Positions 58,374 through 64,000 of a DNA stretch of 64,000 nucleotides are shown piece after piece. Numbering within the stretch: position 1 is the stretch's first letter; the number at the start of each line of letters is the position of its first letter. The stretch is from Lentzea californiensis (GTDB taxonomy: Bacteria > Actinomycetota > Actinomycetes > Mycobacteriales > Pseudonocardiaceae): positions 1-64,000 of the forward strand of contig NZ_JANBBE010000003.1 of assembly GCF_024648825.1 (NCBI RefSeq). The letters are read 5' to 3'. The notes under the pieces are model-generated. The model searched no databases, was not told where the DNA came from, and saw only the letters and a program-made list of their open reading frames with translations. The translations under genes and the position numbers were made by a program.

Positions 58374-59275
58374 CCCTGGTGGCCGAGGAGGTGCGCATCG
58401 ACGTGCCGGTGTCCGGCGCGCCCAGGCGGGGTGTGCTGACGCGGCTCGTCGCCCGGCTGGGCAACGGTGTCGTGCAGGTCGTGCTCGCCCTCGTGGCGGT
58501 GTTCTGGATGGTGCCGGTGTTCGGCCTGCTGATCGCGTCGTTGCGCGACGAGTCGGCCAACACCGCGGACGGCTGGTGGACGGTGTTCACCAAGCCCGCC
58601 GAGCTGACGCTGGCCAACTACGCCGAGCTCGTCGCGAACCAGGCGGTGTGGCAGTCGTTCCTGAACACCTTCTACATCGCCGTTCCCGCGACGGTCCTGG
58701 TCGTCGTGATGGCGTCGCTGGCGTCGTACGCGCTGGCGTGGATCGAGTTCCCCGGCCGCGAGACGCTGACCGTGGTCGTCGTCGGGCTGCTGGTCATGCC
58801 GATCCAGGTCGCGCTGATCCCGGTGGCGAAGCTGTTCGGCGCGCTGGGGCTGTTCGGCACGATCACCGGCGTGGTGCTGTTCCACGTCGCGTTCGGGCTG
58901 CCGTTCGCCATCTTCCTGCTGCGCAACTTCTTCGCCGGCATCCCGCGCGACCTGATCGAGGCCGCGCGGATGGACGGCGCGACGGAGTGGGTGATCTTCA
59001 AGCGGGTGGTCCTGCCGGTGGCCAAGCCGGCGATCGCCTCGCTGACGATCTTCCAGTTCCTCTGGGTGTGGAACGACCTGCTGGTGGCGCTGGTGTTCGC
59101 GGACCAGGACTCGGCGCCGATCACGGTGGCGCTGCGGGCCCAGCTGCGGCAGTTCGGCACGAACATCGACATGCTCTCGACGGGCGCGTTCCTGTCGATG
59201 GTCGTGCCGCTCGCGGTGTTCCTGGTGTTCCAGAAGTACTTCGTGCAGGGCGTGCTGGCGGGGTCGACCAAGTAG
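58370..59275 (+). CDS. Sugar ABC permease (MalG type)
   Basis: 301 aa, ATG 58370 overlapping the previous stop. Six membrane helices; EAA loop DLIEAARMDGATEWVIFKRVVLP; C-terminal YFVQGVLAGSTK typical of MalG-like partners that end with VxGLTxGAVKG. It forms the heterodimeric channel with the MalF-type subunit. Confidence 0.94.
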   Translation: MTLVAEEVRIDVPVSGAPRRGVLTRLVARLGNGVVQVVLALVAVFWMVPVFGLLIASLRDESANTADGWWTVFTKPAELTLANYAELVANQAVWQSFLNTFYIAVPATVLVVVMASLASYALAWIEFPGRETLTVVVVGLLVMPIQVALIPVAKLFGALGLFGTITGVVLFHVAFGLPFAIFLLRNFFAGIPRDLIEAARMDGATEWVIFKRVVLPVAKPAIASLTIFQFLWVWNDLLVALVFADQDSAPITVALRAQLRQFGTNIDMLSTGAFLSMVVPLAVFLVFQKYFVQGVLAGSTK

Positions 59276-59368
59276 CCGCCAGCGCGACGGGGTGCCTTGC
59301 CGCGCAAGCTCTGCCCGAATCGGAGCCGATTGAGACGCGACCTGGCGGGAGAGCGCTTTCATGCTAGG

Positions 59369-59393
59369 TTCGAGTGAGAGTGAATCACTCGAA
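59369..59393. promoter_or_regulatory. Perfect 9-bp inverted repeat TTCGAGTGA-N7-TCACTCGAA before the glycosyltransferase operon
   Basis: It ends 12 nt before ATG 59406 and lies immediately 5' of the GGAG ribosome-binding site. It could be an operator near the start site or an RNA hairpin that controls access to the ribosome-binding site. Confidence 0.6.
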
Positions 59394-59405
59394 ACGGAGC
59401 AGCCT

Positions 59406-61916
59406 ATGCCGGCTCTTTGGGGTGTCTCGTTCGATGCCACGGCCATGTCCGGCGTGGTCGTCGAGTTTCTCAAGACCGCCAGATCCTTCGCTGACCAGGG
59501 ATTTCGCGTTCACCTCGACCTCGGTTACGACATCAAGGCCGACAAAGGCCGATTCTTCCAGGAATACCGGCACGAACGCGTGCCTGACTGGGTGCGACTC
59601 GATCGCGTCGACGGCATCGAGAACATTGCCGGATACGACCGGGAATTCGTCGCGGCGACGCTGGAATGCGTGCGCCGCGACGAGATCCCCGACACCGATC
59701 GCATCTCCGAGCAGCTCGCCGACGCGATCGTGCGCACCTGGGAAGCCCGGGGCGTCACGCTCGTCATGGTCGAGAACGGCACGTTGCCGGAGAACGTCGC
59801 CTACACGAAGGCGCTCTACCTGGCGATCGCCCGGTACGGCGCCGCACACGACCTCGGCCGGTTCGTGCTGTGGCGCGACCACGACCTGATGTGGCAGAGC
59901 GAGCCGGCCAAGTACGGCAGCTTCCCCTATCCCGCAACGCCTCCGATGGTGAACTCGCCGCACATCCACTACTTCGCGCTGCACGACGAGGCGAGACGGC
60001 GCACGCTGGAATGGATGCCGCAGCTGCGCAACCTCGACCTGCTGCCGAACACGTTCACCGAACCGGACCGCCCCGGCAGGCCCGACTTCCTGCAGCACCA
60101 CGGCATCGCGCCGGGCACGAGGATCATCGCCAGGTCCACGAGGATCATTCCGCAGAAGCGCATCGACCGCGACCTGCACCTGGTGGCCCTGCTGCCGGGC
60201 ACCTGCCTGTTCGTCGCCGGCGACACCGAGGAGGACCCGGCCGAGACCAGGAAGCTCCGCGCGCTCGCCGAGGAGCTCCGGGTGCCGGTCGTCTTCGGAG
60301 GTGTCCTGGAGCCGTGCGAGTCGGCCGGTCCGGGGTTCTCGGTGCGAGACCTGCTCGCTCACGCCGACGTCGTGTCGTTCCTGACGTCCTACGACTACGA
60401 GAGCTTCGGCAATCCCATCGGCGAGGCGATCGCGGCCGGTGTGCCGTACATCGCGAGCCGCTACGCCCTCTACGACACGGTGTACGCGGGGTACGAGGCG
60501 CCGGTGCTCGACATCCTGGAGCACGACCTGCCGACGCCGGAGTTCGCCCGGCAGGTCCACGAACTCATGACGAACGCGGAGAGGCGGGCGGAAGTGGTGG
60601 CGCACAACAGGCAGCTCGGCACGCACACCCGTGAGGCCGCGACCGGCCTGGTGAGCACGTTGTTCCCTCCCGCGATGGGACCGCGCACCCGCCTCAGCGT
60701 GGTGCTGCCGGTGTTCGACGAGGCCGCGAACATCGAGGCCGTGCTGCAGTCCCTGCGCGACCAGGAGGACATCGACCACGCCACCTACGAGATCGTGCTG
60801 GTGGACAACAACTCCACGGACGACACGGTCGAGATCGCCCGCCGGTTCGCCGAGAGCTCACCGGTCGACATCCACGTCATCAGCGAACGCGAGCAGGGCG
60901 TGGCGTGTGCGCGCAGGGCCGGCATGGAGTTCGCGGTGCGCAGGAGCCGCAACCGCAAGGACCCCGGCGAGCGCTTCTACCTCGTGTCGGCCGACGCGGA
61001 CTGCCGGGTCGACCGCCGCTGGCTCGTCGAGCTCCTCGCGGTGATGGAGAAGGACAAGGCCGCGATCGGGGTGTGCGACTACTACTACAACGCCGAGCAC
61101 TTCGTCGGCAGGCCACGGCTCTGGGACGCGATCCAGCGCACGTTGCGGTGCCGCGCGGTGACGTTCTCGTTGTTCGGCGGGTTCCCCGACGGCAAGGGCT
61201 TCGCGGTCGAACGCGAGGCCTACGAGGACGTCGGCGGCATCGAGATCTTCTACCAGCTGCAGAACGGCAAGTTCGTCAACCACCTGTCGGACGACTGGGA
61301 CTTCGGCATCAGGGTCGCGGGCTCCGGTCACGACATCGCCTACGCCCCGAAGTCGCGCGTCGAGATCAACCCGAGGCGCGTCAACCACGCGATCGACGAG
61401 GTCATCTCCGGCCGCGCGTACGGCAACGACGGCATCATCGTCATGCGGGACATCCGGCCGGAGGCACCGCCCAAGACGGCCGACCTCACCGAGGCCGAGG
61501 CGGTGCAGGCCTGGGAGTTCTCCATCAAGGACTTCACGCCGAAGAACACCATCCTGCCCGTCCTGCTGACACCGTCCTTCCTCGACGAGGACGCCGTGAT
61601 CGCGTTCTTCGGCGAGGACCTGGCGGCCAGGCTCGCCACGCGCGTCGCGGAGATCAAGGCCGAGATGAGCGTCGTCGACTTCCTCCCCATCCACTCGTAC
61701 AAGACGCCGTCCTACCGGCTCTACCTCGAGTTCCGGGACGAGATCTTCGCCCGGCTGCGCGCCGCGGTCGGTGAGGACATCGGTTACCCGCCGCCGCTGC
61801 CGGAGTGCTTCGACACGGTGCCGGAGGACCGGTTCGCGGAGTTCGTGAAGTACTACTGCGAGGACCGCGAGTCAGGGGAGGCGCACAACTACTTCGGCAA
61901 TGGGGGCGTGTTCTGA
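59406..61916 (+). CDS. Dual-domain glycosyltransferase (GT4-like N-terminal, GT2 C-terminal)
   Basis: 836 aa; ATG 59406 is preferred (GGAG at 6-nt spacing) over ATG 59361, which lies before the inverted repeat. The N-terminal half (about 1-420) resembles GT4 retaining transferases: ARSTRIIPQKRIDRDL, FLTSYDYESFGNPIGEAIAAG. The C-terminal half has the GT2 start RLSVVLPVFDEAANIEAVLQSL (about 437), VDNNSTDDT, and SADADCRVDRRW as DxD. The last about 150 residues are uncharacterised. It is coupled to a radical SAM gene. It may make a glycosylated natural product or surface glycan. Confidence 0.88.
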   Translation: MPALWGVSFDATAMSGVVVEFLKTARSFADQGFRVHLDLGYDIKADKGRFFQEYRHERVPDWVRLDRVDGIENIAGYDREFVAATLECVRRDEIPDTDRISEQLADAIVRTWEARGVTLVMVENGTLPENVAYTKALYLAIARYGAAHDLGRFVLWRDHDLMWQSEPAKYGSFPYPATPPMVNSPHIHYFALHDEARRRTLEWMPQLRNLDLLPNTFTEPDRPGRPDFLQHHGIAPGTRIIARSTRIIPQKRIDRDLHLVALLPGTCLFVAGDTEEDPAETRKLRALAEELRVPVVFGGVLEPCESAGPGFSVRDLLAHADVVSFLTSYDYESFGNPIGEAIAAGVPYIASRYALYDTVYAGYEAPVLDILEHDLPTPEFARQVHELMTNAERRAEVVAHNRQLGTHTREAATGLVSTLFPPAMGPRTRLSVVLPVFDEAANIEAVLQSLRDQEDIDHATYEIVLVDNNSTDDTVEIARRFAESSPVDIHVISEREQGVACARRAGMEFAVRRSRNRKDPGERFYLVSADADCRVDRRWLVELLAVMEKDKAAIGVCDYYYNAEHFVGRPRLWDAIQRTLRCRAVTFSLFGGFPDGKGFAVEREAYEDVGGIEIFYQLQNGKFVNHLSDDWDFGIRVAGSGHDIAYAPKSRVEINPRRVNHAIDEVISGRAYGNDGIIVMRDIRPEAPPKTADLTEAEAVQAWEFSIKDFTPKNTILPVLLTPSFLDEDAVIAFFGEDLAARLATRVAEIKAEMSVVDFLPIHSYKTPSYRLYLEFRDEIFARLRAAVGEDIGYPPPLPECFDTVPEDRFAEFVKYYCEDRESGEAHNYFGNGGVF

Positions 61917-63316
61917 TGAACCGTGTTCTGACCGATTCCGAACCCAGGGTGTGGGCGGCACTGCAGAATCCCGCCAACGCGCACCTTCTCGACTACGTCA
62001 CCGAGGACCCGTTCGGCGCGCACGTGTTCCCCGGCAACGTTCCCGGCTACGGCGTCGACGACTTCCTCGCCGACCTGAGCGACCAGCTCACCGGCACGGC
62101 GCCGATCCACCTCTGGTCCTACATCCCCACGTGCGCCTACAAGTGCCGCTTCTGCCAGTACCCGGTCGTGCTCGTCAAAGGCGGACGCAACGAGGAGAAG
62201 CTGTCGCAGTGGGTGGACTGGAACATCCGGGAGGCCGAACTCTGGCTGCAGCGCGTGCCGGAGCTCGCGAACGCGCCGATCGGTGAGTTCAACGTCTTCG
62301 GCGGCACGCCGTCGTTGTTGCCGGAGAAGGACATCCGCCGGCTCCTCGACTTCTACCGGGAGAACTTCGGGTTCACCGGGGAGACGACGATCCGGTTCGA
62401 GGGCGACCCGAGCACGTTCACCCCGGCGAAGCTCGAGACCCTGCGAGAACTGGGCTGCACCAAGCTCTCCAGCGGGGTCCAGTCGTTCGACGACGACGTG
62501 CTGCGCGAGTGCGGCCGCGAGCACAGCGCGCAGATGTGCGTCGACTTCGTGCGCAACGCCCAGGCCGCCGGCTTCGAGTGGGTCAGCATCGACCTGATGT
62601 ACGGCCTGCTGGACCAGACCGTCGACAGCGTCAAACGCGACCTGGACGTGGTGCTGGAGAACGAGGTCACCGCCGTGGTGTGCACCAAGCTGCACCTGAA
62701 GTCCTACGCCGAGACCAGGACCGGGGTGGCGGGGGAGCAGCCCGCGCCGTGGCAGCTGCCGCAGTACCGCGAGAAGCTCGTGCACGACGGGCACTTCTGG
62801 CCGGCGCTGCAGGAGCAGTACCGGATGCGCGAGGTGCTGACGGACGGCCTGCGCGCCGCCGGCTACACCGAGCACCCCACGATGTACTTCGCCCGCGACG
62901 GCCTCGGCCCGGAGAAGTGGAAGTCCATCATGGTGGACCAGGACAAGCAGGAGGCCGAGGTCGCGATCGGCCTGGGCGGCAGTTCCAGCTGCCGCGCCTC
63001 CGAGGCGATCACCGACGTGAACTGGAAGAACTACGCCCAGGCCGTCGAGGCGGGCCGCATACCGCTCGGCTCCGCCACCGGGTTCGACGTGGGAGCGCAG
63101 GAGGCGAGGGCGGTCAAGATGGCGTTGTCCACTTTGCAACCGGTGCGTTCGGACCTGCACTACGCTCGGTACGGCACGTCACTGCACGACAGCCCGTGGG
63201 GGGAGAAGTTCGGTTCCCTGGCCGAACGCGGCCTCGTCTCCGTCGACGACGGGGGAGTCTCGCTGACCGAGGACGGCGAGGTTCTTGTGGAGGCCATCAT
63301 CAACACCGAGCTCTGA
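61916..63316 (+). CDS. HemN/HemW-like radical SAM protein
   Basis: 466 aa; ATG 61916 overlaps the glycosyltransferase stop (TGATG). The [4Fe-4S] motif CAYKCRFC gives Cys73, Cys77 and Cys80 (Cx3Cx2C), followed by FNVFGGTPSLL and the HemN-type SSGVQSFDDDVLRECGREH. HemN-like proteins include coproporphyrinogen decarboxylase, heme chaperones and class C methylases or cyclopropanases. The glycosyltransferase partner argues for a specialised modification rather than heme synthesis (inference). SAM-derived radical chemistry on the glycan or its acceptor is likely. Confidence 0.88.
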   Translation: MNRVLTDSEPRVWAALQNPANAHLLDYVTEDPFGAHVFPGNVPGYGVDDFLADLSDQLTGTAPIHLWSYIPTCAYKCRFCQYPVVLVKGGRNEEKLSQWVDWNIREAELWLQRVPELANAPIGEFNVFGGTPSLLPEKDIRRLLDFYRENFGFTGETTIRFEGDPSTFTPAKLETLRELGCTKLSSGVQSFDDDVLRECGREHSAQMCVDFVRNAQAAGFEWVSIDLMYGLLDQTVDSVKRDLDVVLENEVTAVVCTKLHLKSYAETRTGVAGEQPAPWQLPQYREKLVHDGHFWPALQEQYRMREVLTDGLRAAGYTEHPTMYFARDGLGPEKWKSIMVDQDKQEAEVAIGLGGSSSCRASEAITDVNWKNYAQAVEAGRIPLGSATGFDVGAQEARAVKMALSTLQPVRSDLHYARYGTSLHDSPWGEKFGSLAERGLVSVDDGGVSLTEDGEVLVEAIINTEL

Positions 63317-63317
63317 C

Positions 63318-63353
63318 CACCCGGTGCTCTGAGGGGTTCGCAGCTGCCGGGTG
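63318..63353. terminator. Inverted repeat CACCCGG/CCGGGTG after the radical SAM gene
   Basis: Seven-bp arms, 22-nt loop, starting 2 nt past the stop. It may be a weak terminator of the glycosyltransferase operon or part of the left end of the adjacent IS200/IS605-type element. Confidence 0.4.
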
Positions 63354-63436
63354 AATCGTGGGTGAACGCGGATTGTGTGAGTGTCTGTGCGTGGTGGGCT
63401 GGGACTGTCGGTGTCGTTCGTTACCGTGACGGTGAG

Positions 63437-64000
63437 ATGGTCACAGTGATCCAGGCGTACCGATTTGCGCTCGATCCGACCGCGGGGCAGCACGCGGCTC
63501 TGCGGTCGCATTGCGGTGCGCAGCGGTACGCGTTCAACTGGGGCTTGGCGCGGATCAAGGCGAACCTGGATCAGCGTGCCGCCGAGAAGACCTATGACAT
63601 CCCCGTCGATCAGTGCACCGCGTCGGTGTCGTGGTCGGCGTACAGCCTGCGCAAGGACTGGAACCAGGCCAAGTACGAGGTGGCTCCGTGGTGGGGCGAG
63701 AACTCCAAGGAGGCGTACTCGTCGGGGCTGGCCAACCTCGCCACCGCGCTGACGAACTGGCAGGGCTCCCGGACCGGCGGGCGGCGGGGCGCGCCGGTGC
63801 GGTTCCCGAGGTTCAAGGGCAAGCGCGGCGGGGTGTCGTGCCGGTTCACCACCGGCGCGTTCGGCCTCACCGATGATCGGCGGCATGTGACGCTGCCACG
63901 CATCGGCACGGTGCGCACCTGCGAGTCCACACGGAAGCTGGCCCGGCACGTGGAGCGCGGCACGGCCCGTATCCGGTCGGCGGCCGTGTCCTGCCGGTCC
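63437..64000 (+). CDS. TnpB/OrfB protein of an IS200/IS605-family element, 5' part only
   Basis: 188 codons are visible from ATG 63437; the gene runs off the right edge. The N-terminus VIQAYRFALDPTAGQHAALRSHCGAQRYAFNWGL is the HTH_OrfB start (residues about 4-37), followed by RFPRFKGKRGGVSCRFT and IGTVRTCEST. TnpB proteins are RNA-guided nucleases linked to transposons. The RuvC acidic residues and the zinc finger are beyond the window, so integrity cannot be judged. No TnpA gene lies to its left. Confidence 0.88.
   Translation, partial: MVTVIQAYRFALDPTAGQHAALRSHCGAQRYAFNWGLARIKANLDQRAAEKTYDIPVDQCTASVSWSAYSLRKDWNQAKYEVAPWWGENSKEAYSSGLANLATALTNWQGSRTGGRRGAPVRFPRFKGKRGGVSCRFTTGAFGLTDDRRHVTLPRIGTVRTCESTRKLARHVERGTARIRSAAVSCRS

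Overview
The window is a high-GC, codon-biased actinomycete chromosome segment, most likely from the Pseudonocardiaceae (Lentzea/Saccharothrix/Amycolatopsis-like). The reasons are GC-rich third positions throughout, many GTG starts, long runs of ATGA/GTGA-overlapping genes, calerythrin-like EF-hand proteins, an AfsR-type regulator and a sigma factor fused to a membrane anchor. The genus is inferred, not shown.

Layout. 1-4.5 kb: the 3'-truncated end of a class A penicillin-binding protein, two small membrane or secreted proteins, a nucleotide-sugar dehydrogenase and an EF-hand protein. 4.6-20.3 kb: an orphan biosynthetic locus of two divergent, translationally coupled operons. The leftward arm has two Gfo/Idh oxidoreductases, a sugar isomerase-type barrel, an M20 amidohydrolase, an Ldh-family dehydrogenase and a small unknown protein. 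The rightward arm has two DegT/StrS aminotransferases, two methyltransferases, a UbiA prenyltransferase, an FAD oxidoreductase, two adenylating enzymes and a class III CoA-transferase. There is no PKS, NRPS or carrier protein, so the product is probably a small amino-sugar or aminocyclitol derivative carrying acyl and/or prenyl groups. 20.4-26 kb: an alpha/beta hydrolase with a divergent WYL regulator, a second EF-hand protein, a TetR regulator, an ArsR-like regulator and a protein with an in-frame minisatellite.

26.2-39.8 kb: a leftward system of two tandem WGR-DUF4132 proteins, a MoxR AAA ATPase, a DUF5682-type (TIKI-like) protein, a VWA protein and a SWIM zinc-finger protein. The gene order matches the enigmatic E. 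coli yehI-L-M-P-Q locus. Both DUF4132 genes are preceded by the same element, TTGTCAGAC-N8-TAnnnT, which closely fits the mycobacterial RecA-independent DNA-damage (PafBC-type) promoter. This is the strongest candidate for an undescribed system: a DNA-damage-inducible MoxR/VWA/WGR response module.

39.8-46.9 kb: a GH13 alpha-glucosidase with LacI-type operators. On the other strand lies a short leader ORF (rich in Met, Gln and His codons), an attenuator-like hairpin and terminator, and then a tRNA-Gln/His/Met array that begins 3 nt after the terminator T-run. Next come an inositol-monophosphatase-family gene whose end runs antisense into the last tRNA, a second ArsR-like regulator with a DUF1684 protein, an N-lobe-less aminoglycoside phosphotransferase, an Excalibur-domain protein and a LacI repressor. 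47-54.5 kb: an AfsR-family regulator with a TTA codon, a small unknown protein, a membrane-tethered ECF sigma factor, a YiaA/B two-helix protein and a two-component system. 54.6-59.3 kb: a sugar ABC importer whose MalF-type permease carries an inserted beta-sandwich domain. 59.4-63.3 kb: a GT4-GT2 fusion glycosyltransferase coupled to a HemN-like radical SAM enzyme. The window ends inside a TnpB (IS200/IS605) gene.
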